Part shown: positions 23,200-34,800 of the stretch, piece by piece
Layout: each line of letters starts with the position of its first letter
Position numbering within the stretch: position 1 is the stretch's first letter
Source of the DNA: Phlebotomus papatasi
Taxonomy: Eukaryota > Arthropoda > Insecta > Diptera > Psychodidae
DNA: 64,000 nucleotides
Direction: 5' to 3'
Assembly (NCBI RefSeq): GCF_024763615.1
Contig: NC_077222.1
Coordinates: 6,138,001-6,202,000, forward strand
The notes under the pieces: model-generated
The model's database searches: none
What the model was told of the DNA's origin: nothing
Seen by the model: the letters and a program-made list of their open reading frames with translations, nothing else
Translations under genes and position numbers: made by a program

Positions 23200-25515
23200 T
23201 TTCGAACATAAGCAGCCAAAATTTGTTTTTTTAATTACTCCTTTTTCACATTATGCTTCTTTAGCGTGTCAAATCATTATTGCAGATTAGTTAGCCGAAT
23301 TAATAGATTCCAAAACACCTCTCTGAATACTCTTAGCTCTCTTAGCTCACCCCAATCGTTATTTTGGAGCTCCCAAACATAAATTAAACATGATCCTTTC
23401 GAAAGGTACCGGCAATAAATCCTTAATTGGAACAAACATGCGACAAATAGTATAATTTCTCATTAATTTTAGTCCTTCGATTCATATAATAACAATGCTT
23501 TTACAGCATCTAATTGGATCATAAAATAATAACGACCAACAAAACTTGTTAGAATGTCGTAAAATCATAACGTAAGAGGCCCTTTAAATGGTAATATTCG
23601 TCATTCAATTACACATCAACTGACTTTGATTGGATCCAAGGAACTTACACTAACAAGTGCTAAATGATCTTCAAATAAGCTTACCGGCATCTCAATTAAT
23701 CTTGGGATCTCTTGCAAAGAAAGTACAGCAAATCAGAGCATTGTTCTTACCTGCAAGAAAAAGAAAAGAAAAAAGGATTGTTATAGCCTATGCCTTGAGC
23801 ATTATTCTTTATGGTTTTGAAGTCATGATGGTAAATTTCTCACAAATAATATCAAAAAGAATTTGCACGAACTGTACCAAATTGGATGCCCCTTAATGTT
23901 TTTGAATCACAGTGAAAATGGGAAGTGCTTTAGTACCATGGCAGAATTATGAGCGAGTAAGTCTCAAGAATCTCATCTTTCACGAAGATGAAAACTATTG
24001 CTGGGGAGATGATTGTGAGGAATATGTATGATACTTGACGATTTTCCATCTCTCGCATTTTCATCATTTCCATCTGCACAGAGTGTATTTCACCATGGCA
24101 GACAACATCATAACCGTCTGGCAAGGACATAACAGCCAAATTTAATGGCTACTTTATACAATGGCGAGCTTACAGTGAATCACATTAGCATCAACAAGTC
24201 CCCAAAGCACATAGGGATGCCACATTGCCAGCAGCTCTCTCTCACTCTTCTGGGGTGGTTTTGGGCAAGAGCCGAGGAAAATTCAATAATCACCTGGCAA
24301 CATTAGCCCGGAGAGAGGACAAAAGTCCCATAAAATTAATAAATATCGCTCCATAATAACGCACTAAATATATTCAAACATTTGTTATACGAGCCCCAGA
24401 ATTGTCTCCATTGTGGTGAGTGGGTGGATGTTTCTCGCGGGAAATGAAGCACCCCAAGCACCACTCATAAAGACTCATCCTCAACCAAAGACATATCCAA
24501 GACCAAAATTAAACCTTATGGTGTTTTGTGACCACGTTCCCAACGCATCCAACGGTGTATCGTGTCTACAAAGTGCTCATTGTTGGGATCATATTAAATT
24601 TGGCGCTCTTTGTGCACCAACAATCTCTTTAGTGCTTCTTGGGTGAGCTACAAGACTCTGCAATTCTTGAGCTGTTGATCGTAAACTGCAAAATGTCACA
24701 CCATACCAAATGCTAAAATGAAAAATAATCTCTAAACACGACTGCACACGTTTATGATATCTCTTACATATTACACTCTGGCGGTCTTGCCAAAATATCA
24801 AAAGCAAAAGTTTATGAGTTCAAATTGTCCAAGATGAGGTTTTATATTTCATAAGAGACGCATTTGAGAGCCTTAGGAATTTTGTTTAAATGTTTGACTT
24901 ATAATAATAATTTTCTAAAATGCTTACGGTCAAGATTTAATACATAAAACTCCATGATATTTAGCAAATTATGACAATATTGCATTGGAAAATATTAAAT
25001 AAATTGTAAAATAACTAGGTAAAAGGCGTTTTATTATTTTCTGTGCATCACTATTGCTACACATTTTTCGCATATGAAGAGATCCATACTAAAAGAAACT
25101 GGATCGATATTTTCAATAAAACTTGGAATCTAGAACGAATTTTGATGACCTTTAAAATACTGGTTCCTTCAGGCAAAATCATTAAATATGAAAAGAAATA
25201 AATAAATTTTCTTTGTTCAAGAAATTTACCAATAAATTGTAATATTAAGCTACTTTAGTACGGTCATGTACCACATGTTAAGCTATCAACTACATTTAAA
25301 CATTTCCCTTGTCATTAGGTTTTATAAAATTTCTTTAAAAAGAAATAAGAAGATAAGCATATTCTAGTTAAAATTTTCAAAGTTAATCAAATTGAAAAAA
25401 AAACTTTATTATTTAATTTATTTTATCAAAAAAGTCTTTCGGAACAAACAACGTTTATTTTCTATTTTAAGATTTTATCTGTGTCTTCATTTTTAATTTA
25501 AAAATCTCTAATAAG
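23200..25515. other. Mostly unique AT-rich DNA, no gene seen
   Basis: No shared repeats were recognised. Frames near 23930-24139 and 24413-24807 are short and without domains. The 24180-24650 part is less A/T rich, but no exon can be supported. Confidence 0.4.
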
Positions 25516-25517
25516 TA

Positions 25518-26191
25518 GGGAGACTGGGGCGAAAAGTAACAAATCGAAAATTTAAAAATTCTATATCTTCCATAAATAGCCTCCGTAAACTTTCTTCAAT
25601 GTCGTAAGTTTCTTAGAATTCGAACAAGGAGTTTAGAAAGAAAAACAAAAATTTTAGACGTATTTTGAAATAATTTCCTTGCAGAAAATAACAATTATTA
25701 CCTGTTTATTTTCAAAAATTGATATACTGGTGAATATTTCCTAAATTATTTGAATTCTTTGAATACGAAGCCGCCATCTACTTTTGAATTTTACAAAGAT
25801 TCTTTCCTCCAAAGATCCTGTTGTTGAAAACGACCACTTGGGGTAAAAAGTAACAAAAGACATGGGGCAAAAAATAACAAAAACCGAAGCAATTTCTGAG
25901 CGATTTGCAGTTCCTTGTGTGTGTGTGTGTTTTTTTCTAAAATAGCCTGAAAAGCGCTTTTCTCATTCAGATAAAGAAAACGTTGTTTTACAAAGGTGTA
26001 GAGGATCAAATTTCCTATGAAAATATGTCATCTATGGTACTATTTATCCCAACTTTTTGAGAATTGTTACAAAATTACTTTTAAGAAAACGGCTCTATAA
26101 ATGTATTTCTGAAATTTATAAACTTTCTGGGGCGCTCGGGTAGCTTGTAAAAAGTAAAATATACATTTTGTGACTTTTTTCCCCAGTTTCT
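25518..26191. mobile_element. TA-flanked MITE, GGGAGACTGGGGC type
   Basis: 674 bp. The left end GGGAGACTGGGGCGAAAAGT is mirrored at 26170-26191 (AGAAACTGGGGAAAAAAGT), with TA beside each end. GGGGCGAAAAGTAACAAA-like words recur inside (25852, 25865). A short GT microsatellite lies at 25917-25931. Confidence 0.75.
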
Positions 26192-26514
26192 TAGTATAAT
26201 GATAATTCATTCAAAAGAAAATACAGTAAAAAAATAAAAATAAAATTAATTATTTAAATAATTAATTGAAATAATAAGTTTATTAAAACTAATTATAATA
26301 ATTAATTTTCTCCGGTATTATAAATACGTAATATCTACTCAAAGTAATAAGAAAAAAAATTGTAAACAAATTATCACTCGATTTTTCAAAGTTTATAAAT
26401 AAATTGTTTGTCTATGATATCTTTTCTATATTTTGATATCATGCAATATTCTAAATGATCTTGATAATTTTTTTAAAAATAAATATAACTATAATCGCAT
26501 CATAATTCGCTTTA

Positions 26515-26749
26515 CAGTAGACTCTCACTCAATCGGCTCTTTTTCAATCGGGCGACAAAATTTGTTAACAATTTTCACGTTTAATTATAAAGCTAATTTG
26601 CTCAAATTCTCTGTAGATCTTCCTATTTCATCGTGATTCTCTGTAAATTGAGCGCTTTTTGTGGAACTTACAAAGGCTTTGATGCTCAATTCTATCGCCA
26701 AACCGGATGACATTTTGCCCCATATTCCCGATTGAGAGAGAGTCTACTG
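26515..26749. mobile_element. TA-flanked MITE, CAGTAGACTCTC type
   Basis: 235 bp with ends CAGTAGACTCTCACTCAATC and, reversed, CAGTAGACTCTCTCTCAATC, flanked by TA on both sides (26513-26514 and 26750-26751). Related by its tip to the elements at 11673, 21719 and 53488. Confidence 0.85.
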
Positions 26750-26880
26750 TAGTAATTGTTTATTGTCTTATTTTTAAGAAAATTTATAGCTCTTCATTTT
26801 AAAGTTCAATATTTTATTATTTAATAAAATTTTGTTTTATGCAAAAATGACGGTGCAATAAATTGAATTTCTTTTAATTA

Positions 26881-26908
26881 TTTTACTTTATTTTATTTTA
26901 TTTTATTC
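26881..26908. repeat. TTTTA microsatellite
   Basis: A short run of about five tandem TTTTA units. Confidence 0.8.
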
Positions 26909-26942
26909 ATTTAATACAAATTAAATATAAAAATTTAAAATA

Positions 26943-27148
26943 GGGGATGCTGGGGTAGTTTCACCTTCACGTTTGCATTACTTTCAAAAATAAACATTTT
27001 TAAGGCAAAAAAAATTGTTTAGTAAATGTCCCGTAAATTTTCGAATAGTTAATACTCAAGAGAAACTAACAGAACATGGTTAGTATAATTATTTAGCAAT
27101 TAAGTCCAGAAAACAAGTTCAGCTGCGCGAAACTGCCCCACGCTCCCA
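26943..27148. mobile_element. TA-flanked MITE, GCTGGGGTAGTTTC type
   Basis: 206 bp between TA dinucleotides. The left end is GGGGATGCTGGGGTAGTTTC and the right end, reversed, TGGGAGCGTGGGGCAGTTTC. The interior is A/T rich. Confidence 0.75.
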
Positions 27149-27285
27149 TAGCTTAAATGTAGAACCATTTTGAACTTTGAATTTTTCAAAATATTGAAAC
27201 AAAAAGCTGTTCTAAATTCTCATTAAACAAAAGGCTTTCTAAGAGCTGTTGTATTGTAAGAATTTCATGAAGATTTTAATAAATA

Positions 27286-27420
27286 GGGGAGATCGGGGTA
27301 AAATTAGCCAGCGAATTAAATTTTTCTTAACCTGAAATTTGTTCAATAATCTTTCTTAAGAAAAATCATATCACCTCACTGTCTAATTCTACCCCTGACT
27401 AATTCTTTCTCGACTTCCCC
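27286..27420. mobile_element. TA-flanked MITE, GATCGGGGTAAAATTAG type
   Basis: 135 bp starting GGGGAGATCGGGGTAAAATT and ending in CTTCCCC with mirrored TGACTAATTCT and CTAATTCTACCCC words, flanked by TA at 27284-27285 and 27421-27422. Confidence 0.75.
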
Positions 27421-27422
27421 TA

Positions 27423-28960
27423 TACAATTTTTTATGCCCAATGAAGTTTTAATTAAGAAAAATCTAGGTCGTGTGCCGGTTTTTTTAATCACAACTAAAA
27501 ATTTAATTATCCATATAAACTCTATTTTAGTTAATTTTAGTATTCATTTGAATAATGTGAAATATTTCATATCTTTTCACCTAAAACTACAAACTCTGTT
27601 TCTTGCTGTATGCAAGTGAGATCGTAATTTATCCAACATCAACATGTATTATATCGCCTTGCTGAGTGAACTGGGAAAATACAGAGTTTTCGAGTAAGTT
27701 ATACTAAGAAAATGAGAGTTCAAGAAACTACAGAGTGATGCAAAATGGAAATAGCCAAAAATTATGTAACTATCATATAAAAGATATGAGGAAAATTCGG
27801 CTAGAAATGAACTGGGGAAATGGTGGATAAAAATGCATATTTTGCTGGACATTAGAAATTCCTGGACGCAAGCCAGACATTCAATAATATTTAATGCAAA
27901 GTGTATTCAAATGCTCTGTGGTATACGCAAAATGTGGTGCAAGAAGTTTCGCTTTTATGATGACTTTTGTGGTTTTTGCCACAATACATCTGAGTGGATG
28001 ATGCACTCTCATTTTAATATGATTGTGGATCTCGCGCTGACAATTTGCACAAGAATATGATGGTTCTATAATAAAACAACAAAAGGAACATTCGATTCTC
28101 ATCCAAAGATAAATCATCTGAATGCTCAGGAACAATAACCAAAAAAAAATAAAATGAATGAAAGAAAATGCGACCATCATTTCACACTTTTATGATCATA
28201 TTATTGCAATATTTTTTTTTCAGTGCAACAATGAAGCTTGTGCTCTTTGCATAAATGATCACTTCTTGCATTTTAGAACACAAACTGATCGTAAAATTGT
28301 TGCACAAGGGAAGCAAAAGAAAAACTTCCATCACGAAAGAATTCTTTTATGATTGGTAGTGTTGAGTTGGTTGAGTTAGTTTCTTTTTTTCCACCACGCG
28401 TCCAAATACTAAATTCAAGTCGTGAATTCAGAGACTTTTATGACTTATGATGTATTATTTAGCACCCTCGATAACCCCGAAGACGATGGCAGAACATGTG
28501 GGAGGGTATCATAAAATACTTGCAAGACAGCTTCATTGTGGACAAAACGATACATCGTTTGCAACACTATCAGTCATTTGTCTTCTTTAATGAGAATTAT
28601 CTTGCAGAAAAAAAAGCGTGAACGCCGTAAAATGTGCATCCGTTTAATAATCATCATCGTCCTTGCGATACAAATCTTTCACACCTTGTCTCACGTCCTT
28701 CTGCCCGACCAGGAGAGTTACAGAAGAGGCAAAAAAAAAGCGTTAATGATGGTAGAAAACGTGATCCATCCCAGAGACTGGATAAATTTTCCCATTAAAC
28801 ACGAATGGATGCCATTAAGGAAAATTTCATGGGTCTCCGGACAAACCGCTTTTATGGGGATGATTTTCTTGGAAATCCAAAAATTATATTCTAAGATAGA
28901 ATCTAGACATATTTATCACAAAATGCTAGAATTTTCAATGCAAGAAAAATCATTTTATCG
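27423..28960. other. AT-rich unique DNA, no gene seen
   Basis: Frames of 60-145 codons occur, the longest at 28536-28973 starting at TTG rather than ATG. None shows a domain or a regular codon pattern. No shared repeat was recognised. Confidence 0.4.
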
Positions 28961-28965
28961 GTTAA

Positions 28966-29925
28966 CTCTTTAACGACGAGACACTTTTTAAGGACTTAAA
29001 ATCAACAATAAAAATTAAACAGGGAAACATAATCAATGATAAGTCTTACATCTAACCTTGGAAAGTCCAACAGAATCTGATTCGGTGTATTTTGTGCTTC
29101 TATGAACGATAGGGACAAAAATAGCCCAAAAATTTAAGTAATTTTTCTGACAATACTATTGTATTCTATTGTATTTATTTTTCATTACCATTAATAACTT
29201 ACAATAACTCATGTTAACCCCACCGTACCTTGCGGCCCTTGCGGCCATCGCCGTCTTAGCGTTGGTGACCAACCTCCAGGGTAAAACGATGGAAAACCCC
29301 TTCATAGGTTGTATGGTCAGGTTTACACTTTTACAATTTTGTAAGTGGTGAGTCTGTCCATGAGTGCCTTAATGGTAAGAAATGGGCCTAGCCATAGAAT
29401 CTGTTTGGCCACTATTCACACAAATTGTTGTAATTAAAATTAAGAAATAAGAAAAAAAACATGAATTATACAAATAATTAATGACATCAGACAGTGAGTC
29501 ATAAAAAAAAGAAAAAAAATAAATATACAAAATTTAAGGAAATAAAAAATAATGCAGAGCATCAGAAAGTGGTTCCGGATCACAAGCGCAAAGCCGAACC
29601 CCAAGCAATTTAATTTTATATATGTAAAAAAATAAATGAAAACTAACTGAAAAAAAACTAATGAATAATATTTTTCGATTAAAAAATTGGAAGTATAAAA
29701 AATAAATAAAATCAGTTATGAATTTGAGAATTTAAAAATTCGTCGTTTCTGAGCTTAAATCTTTACTACATAGCAATAAACTTGAGACTTGCAAAAAAAA
29801 TATTTTAGATTCCTTCAACCTTCTACTTTACAATTATGTGCAAACATAAGAAAAAAATAACATTAGGTAGTCAGGAAAAAATATTTTCTTTATGGGACAC
29901 CGGTGTTCCAATCGTCCTTAAAGGG
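28966..29925. mobile_element. piggyBac-like MITE, copy 2, with insertion
   Basis: 960 bp flanked by intact TTAA (28962-28965 and 29926-29929), with ends CTCTTTAACGACGAGACA and, reversed, CCCTTTAAGGACGATTGG. Both outer parts match 17350-17860 in reverse complement. The middle (about 29190-29680) is absent from copy 1 and holds dispersed repeat B. Confidence 0.8.
29225..29310 (+). repeat. Dispersed repeat B, copy 2
   Basis: Contains GCGGCCATCGCCGTCTTAGC, GTTGGTGACCAACCTCC and GGGTAAAACGATGGAAAAC. It matches 59365-59420 on the other strand and 4434-4480. It is notably G/C rich for this window. Possibly the start of a retroelement; not identified. Confidence 0.55.
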
Positions 29926-29959
29926 TTAATCCTCATTCTAGCAGTTAGCATTTTTTCAC

Positions 29960-31020
29960 GAATTTTGCGCTCAGTCTACATCGTTAGAAGCACTACTCTG
30001 AAGAAAAGTTATGTCAAATTAACAAGAAAAGTTCGTCAAAATTATGTTTTTCCATAGTGATTCGTGAAAGAATTTTGCCAATTATTTGTAAATTTGTTTG
30101 TTGCGAAAACAAGTTTGTCAGACAACATCCGTTTGACAAGATTTTAACAAGATCCATTTGTTCGTTTAACAAAACTTTTTTTCACAAGTTCGTAAAAGTT
30201 TGCACAATTTTACAAATATTCATCGAAACATGATCACTTGATGAATATTTTTCTTTTGTGAAAATATTTCTTTGCAAATGTTTGGATACAAAAACGAATA
30301 TGTTTCGCAACACTTTGTCATTGATTTGCACAGCTTGGTCTGACTGAAAAGACTACGAAAAAATGACTAAATATTACAAATAACTTTCTTACTTGTTCTC
30401 TGAAAGAAAATGTTTGCAAGCGGTCAACGGGATCTTGTTAAAAGTTTGTCAAAAGGATGTTTATTCTCAAACAAACTTTTCACAACAAATTCAAGACAAA
30501 CTTTTCTTCTTAATGCGACTAAACTTTTTTTCAGAGTATATAAACATAATGAGGGAGAAGTACAGGAAGAAAACTGTTCGTCAAATAAACATGTTATAAA
30601 CGATATTTATGTAAAATTACAAACTTTTGCGAACTTGCGCGAAGATTATACACATAAAAAAACGTATAGTAAAATCGTTCGTAAAAGTTCGTAAAAATTC
30701 GTGCTTTTTAATAAACACTACTCGTAACATGATCACTTGACGAGCATTTTTTGTTCTTCCAAACGTTTTTTCGTACATTTTCGGTAACACAAAAAAATTT
30801 TCGTAATATTTTGTAAGTTTTTCGTAAAGATTTGTCATACAAACAAAAATGTACGAACAAAATGTTTGTGAAAGAACAAAAATACTCATTAAGTGATCAT
30901 GTTACGAGAATGTTTGTGAAAAAATACAAACTTTTACAAACTTTACAATGGGTTGAACCGGTTGAACAATTTACGAGCAATCATGCCAATTTACAAGCAT
31001 TTACGCCACATTTATGAACA
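29960..31020. repeat. Degenerate repeat field of TTCGTAAAAG words
   Basis: AAAGTTCGT, TTCGTAAAAGTTTG and GTTTGTCAAA-like words recur in both orientations through about 1 kb. ACATGATCACTTGAYGA occurs at 30228 and 30729, and reversed (AAGTGATCATGTTACGAG) near 30890. The field resembles the decayed interior of a foldback-like element. Open frames here are repeat translations. Confidence 0.5.
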
Positions 31021-31044
31021 ATTTTACTAATTTTTTTTTACGTA

Positions 31045-31228
31045 CTGTAAGTCTGGGTGATTTTGACACCCCCCTGCTCGTAAGCTTTTGTGTATTCCTA
31101 GAACCTAAGGATGATCTTTACCCATTCGATCTACCATGTCTGATCGGTAATGACCATCCTTAAGTTCTAGAAATGGAGAAAATCTTATGAATAGAGGTGT
31201 ATCAAAGTCACCCGTACCGCACTTACGA
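31045..31228. mobile_element. MITE, GGGTGATTTTGACAC type
   Basis: About 185 bp with TAAGTCTGGGTGATTTTGAC at the left and GATCAAAGTCACCCG-like mirrored sequence at the right (31200-31215, then CACTTACG). The middle contains ACCTAAGGATGA, mirrored by CATCCTTAAGTTC. It is related to 62652-62836, which shares GGGTGACTTTGACC and CGTAAGCTTTT. Confidence 0.65.
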
Positions 31229-31352
31229 TATGATTCACTAGAATTTCGTAGATTTCTTTTAGAATTCACAAACATTTACAACACTAAAAGCATTACATAT
31301 TTTTTCGGTTTATAATTTAGTTCTTCTAATTGTCTGTGTAGTATATGTCTTA

Positions 31353-31692
31353 TGTTGGCTTCAGCCTAGAGGTTCAGCTCAGTTCCCGAAGGTCCCAAAA
31401 AGCCTAAATGACAAGCAATTTTATTGATTTTTCAGAATTTACTGAATCATTTGCCCTTATAATCCAATCCAAAACAACAATTTTCTAAAAAATCGTGACT
31501 GATAAAAAATTAGAGAAGTTAAGTCAGATGGCTAAGTCTTAGGGCCTTGACAGACCTGAGGATTAGTCGAGAGACGGCTCAGTGTAATTATATTAGAAAT
31601 ATTGGTTAAACCACATTTATATCATTTTCTACTAAGCCGACTCTCGGCTTAAATCGTAAGTGTGTCAAGGGCCTTAGGTCTGAAGCCCGTAT
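31353..31692 (+). mobile_element. MITE family GGCTTCAG, copy 1 (host)
   Basis: Ends are TGTTGGCTTCAGCCTAGAGG and, reversed, ATACGGGCTTCAGACCTA, beside TA at 31351-31352 and 31693-31694. It matches 35812-36009 over GTTCCCGAAGGTC-like and TTAAGTCAGATGGCTAAGTC words. A second MITE occupies 31542-31674. Confidence 0.7.
31542..31674 (+). mobile_element. MITE family GGCCTTGACAGAC, copy 1 (nested)
   Basis: 133 bp between TA dinucleotides inside the GGCTTCAG host. The left arm is GGGCCTTGACAGACCTGAGG and then CGAGAGACGGCTCAGTG; the right arm is its mirror (CTAAGCCGACTCTCGGCTTA). It folds almost fully. Other copies are at 36011-36143 (reversed) and 62926-63057. Confidence 0.8.
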
Positions 31693-31699
31693 TAGCTAA

Positions 31700-33160
31700 C
31701 CATTTTACTCATTTTACTAATTCGATTACCCTGAATCCAATTTGATTAACTATAATTTTTTTGATGATGATGTCAATACTTCAAAGTCCGATGATTTCAA
31801 CTTTAAATTTTAGGAGCTCATCTCTTGGTATAACCGCAAGTGCCACAATTACAAGAAGCTACATATCCAATAAGCATAACATTTCCCAGATTACTGCCAA
31901 AGAAGATGCTTCAGTCTCCTATTTTTTGTTCACATTTGGACAAATATCCTGAAAACAATGTGAAAATTGGAATTCTGATTAAATTTCTCTCCATCTTCTT
32001 GTGTATTCAATACTCGAATATTCCATTTCGAATTGGTCGATCGTAAATAAAGGAATTAGAGACGTGTCCTTTTGTTTGCACACCGAGATATAAAATCCAC
32101 TCACATTGTTTTCCCTTTTTTATTTTTTCCCCGTTTTTTTTCGCTGCAACGAAAAATTAATGGATACTATAGATTTTCGTCGTGTCCACAAGAACCATCT
32201 TCTGAAGACAAAGACACGAATGTGATCAAAATTAAATGATACTTCCCCAATGGGAAATGTGTAGTTAAAATTGGAATGTTGGTGATGTGATTACACGAAT
32301 CACTTATTTTATGAAATCCACTCCTTTTTGCTCACATTGCCAATTCATTTGTGGAAATGGCAAAACTGAAGCTCTTACACTCGCAATTGAGTGAGCTTTA
32401 AGCTTTCGCAGTCTCTTGTGCAATTTGTTGGGCGGGAGAACTCGGGGGAAATCTTTGATGCGAAGTCGAGATCGTGTGGCTGTAATGACGATATTCAGAG
32501 ACCCTCCCATCCCCAAAAACCCCAATCCCCTTAAAGGATCCAACGAGCATCAAGCTAATCCTCTCCACCACCAAGTATCATTTTTCCCATCTACAGCATC
32601 TTTCAGCGATGCTTTTCATTTTGCACCCTCATTTTCTTTTCAACCCCTCTCTCCTTTTCACTGCACTTTCTCCACCAGAATTATCGTCAATTTTCAAATA
32701 CACTTCTGCTCATCTTCCTTCTTCCTGATCCACTTCTCAGAGCTCTCCATCAAAATGTTTGCTGCATTTGACACCAGTAGAGTGTGTGTTGCAACACAAT
32801 ATTTTACAACCATTCCCAGCAAAAGGGATGAGAACCTTTACTTTGGCGAAGTAAGTCAAATAGATTCTCATGGAATTAATATCAGACGAGACGCTTCCAC
32901 GTTTTCGCTCTTTGATGGCAAAGTGAATTACTTTAGCGAAAATTATGTGTACACAAACATGCCACAGAGTTCATCTCATACAATTTCGACTAATGCAACA
33001 TCATATTAAAAGCACAAACTTTTGGGCGGAAGCAAATAAAATCATGTACAAGAAAAATTCAATCATCAAAGTACTCCAAAGAAGCATCATAATCCACGAG
33101 TAATGCTTCAAAATGCTATTTAAATTTTACTAAAGTTTATGCAAACAGACTAAAATTAAT
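31700..33160. other. Unique DNA, no gene established
   Basis: Pyrimidine-rich and variable in composition. It includes the weak frame listed at 32458. No shared repeats were recognised. Confidence 0.4.
32458..33009 (+). CDS. Longest open frame of the window, probably chance
   Basis: Starting at the first ATG it gives about 183 codons. The first half is rich in Ser, Phe, Pro and His from pyrimidine tracts (CTCCTTTTCACTGC and similar). The second half is mixed, with no domain, signal peptide or motif that I recognise. A longer reading needs a non-ATG start. Pyrimidine-rich sequence readily produces open frames, so I treat it as unlikely to be coding unless conservation or transcripts say otherwise. 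Confidence 0.12.
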   Translation: MRSRDRVAVMTIFRDPPIPKNPNPLKGSNEHQANPLHHQVSFFPSTASFSDAFHFAPSFSFQPLSPFHCTFSTRIIVNFQIHFCSSSFFLIHFSELSIKMFAAFDTSRVCVATQYFTTIPSKRDENLYFGEVSQIDSHGINIRRDASTFSLFDGKVNYFSENYVYTNMPQSSSHTISTNATSY

Positions 33161-33164
33161 GGTA

Positions 33165-33735
33165 GGGGAGACCGGGGTAGAATTAACCAGCAAATGCACT
33201 TTTCTGCGTATAATTTATAAAATAATATTTGTACCAAGTCGTATCTGCATTTGTTTTGTATCTGCATTCGGGGCAAGCTATAATACAGACGTCCCCTCTT
33301 GCGTGAAAAGCTGACACAAAAGGAATGCAGATACGACAGAGGTAGACGCAACCGACGAAATATTTCAATGAATAGAAAGGGATGTGTTTACTTCACTTGA
33401 GAGAAATCCGAAAAAGTTAAAATAACATTCCGGAAATGTTAATTTTACCCTGCATTATTTATCCGAAATCGGTGTAAATATTATGCTTTTTAGGTGTATT
33501 AGGGGTTAAAGTTACCCTTTTTCATGTTAAATTTACATTTAAAAAGGTGTAAAATTAACATTAAAAAATGTTGATATATTTTTACACCTAAAAAGTGTTA
33601 AAGTTACGAGGAAAAAAAGTTAATCGCACCCTCTTTTTTTCTCAGTGTAGTGGTTTCCAGAATATTCCGTCTAAGACAGGCTATAACATTCCACTTTCTA
33701 ATACCATGAGTGACTAACCCTTCCCCGGTCTCCCC
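33165..33735. mobile_element. TA-flanked MITE, GGGGAGACCGGGGTAG type, interrupted
   Basis: The left end GGGGAGACCGGGGTAGAATT and the right end, reversed GGGGAGACCGGGGAAGG, lie beside TA at 33163-33164 and 33736-33737. A CACTGAG-family MITE (33394-33647) splits it; without that the host would be about 317 bp. Confidence 0.8.
33394..33647 (+). mobile_element. MITE family CACTGAG, copy 3 (nested)
   Basis: 254 bp, starting CACTTGAGAGAAATCCG and ending CTCAGTG, clearly the same sequence as 17931-18183. It sits inside the GGGGAGACCGGGG element. Confidence 0.85.
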
Positions 33736-33739
33736 TATT

Positions 33740-34798
33740 ACGACATAAAGTGATTAAAAAGTAGTTGATTGTATTTCAGTTTAAACTTATCTTATAGTGA
33801 ACTAATGGAGTTATCGCAAAGGAAAATTTTTAAGGCGCTAAAAAAGCAAGGTATAGTAACGATTTAGAACCTAAACTTCATCAATATGGATTTTAAAATA
33901 CTTACCGTAAAGTGCGAGTGATTTGTCCCCTGCGAGGGACTTTGACACTAAAAAAGTAAAAAGTATACTAGAAGAAAGACAATATGCTGAACTAAATTAA
34001 GGTAACGTATGTTTTTATGCGTGATAAAAAAAAATTTAAATTGCTTGTTTTAATAAAATAATGGAGTTGATATATAGAAAAATGTTTTAAGTAACCAAAG
34101 GTAGGATTCTAAAAATTTAGAGCTTAAACCTTATTTTAGTGGAATGCAAAATACTTATTTATAAAATATAAATATTTTAGTACATGCCTGTATTAGGGGA
34201 TTTAGCACATGAGTGACTAAACTAAGCAAAGGGATACAGAGATTTTATGAAAACAGAGATTGTTCTCACTAAAACAACTTGTAACCGAGGTAAAGTTTAA
34301 AATAAGTACGTATTAAAAGAATTAGTACATGCATGTGCTTATGATAGAATTAGAAATTTTTACATGAAATTATAGTTTTTAAAAGTACTGTACACTGAGA
34401 GAAAGACAATCCTAAACCAAATCGTAATAAAAATTTAAATTTTGCATAAAGTACATAAATTTGAATATTTTTACGTGCCAAAAATTTAGCACATACACTT
34501 GCCAAAATGTTAAGGAGAATTAAAAAATAAAAATTATAATTATTATGACAATAAGTCGTAATGATTGCTTAGGAGTGGAGATGTGTCCTAAATTTTTAAT
34601 CTATGTTCTTAAATTAATCCGTTCAAATTTTCTGACAAAAAAAAATAATACATAAATAAAACAATACAAACATTTTCAATGAATTATCTAATTAACCAAT
34701 TAATCAATTATCTAATTAGCTCAATTATGCAAATAAGCATTTATTTTTTTTTTAATTGAATTTCTAATGGTTTAGTAGGTTTAGTATTATAAACGCAG
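33740..34798. other. AT-rich DNA with scattered TTAGTACATG words
   Basis: No gene. TTTAGTACATGC, TTAGTACATGCATGTG and TTTAGCACAT words occur several times between 34170 and 34500 and reappear at 49975-51450. The boundaries of any element could not be fixed. Confidence 0.4.
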
Positions 34799-34800
34799 TA

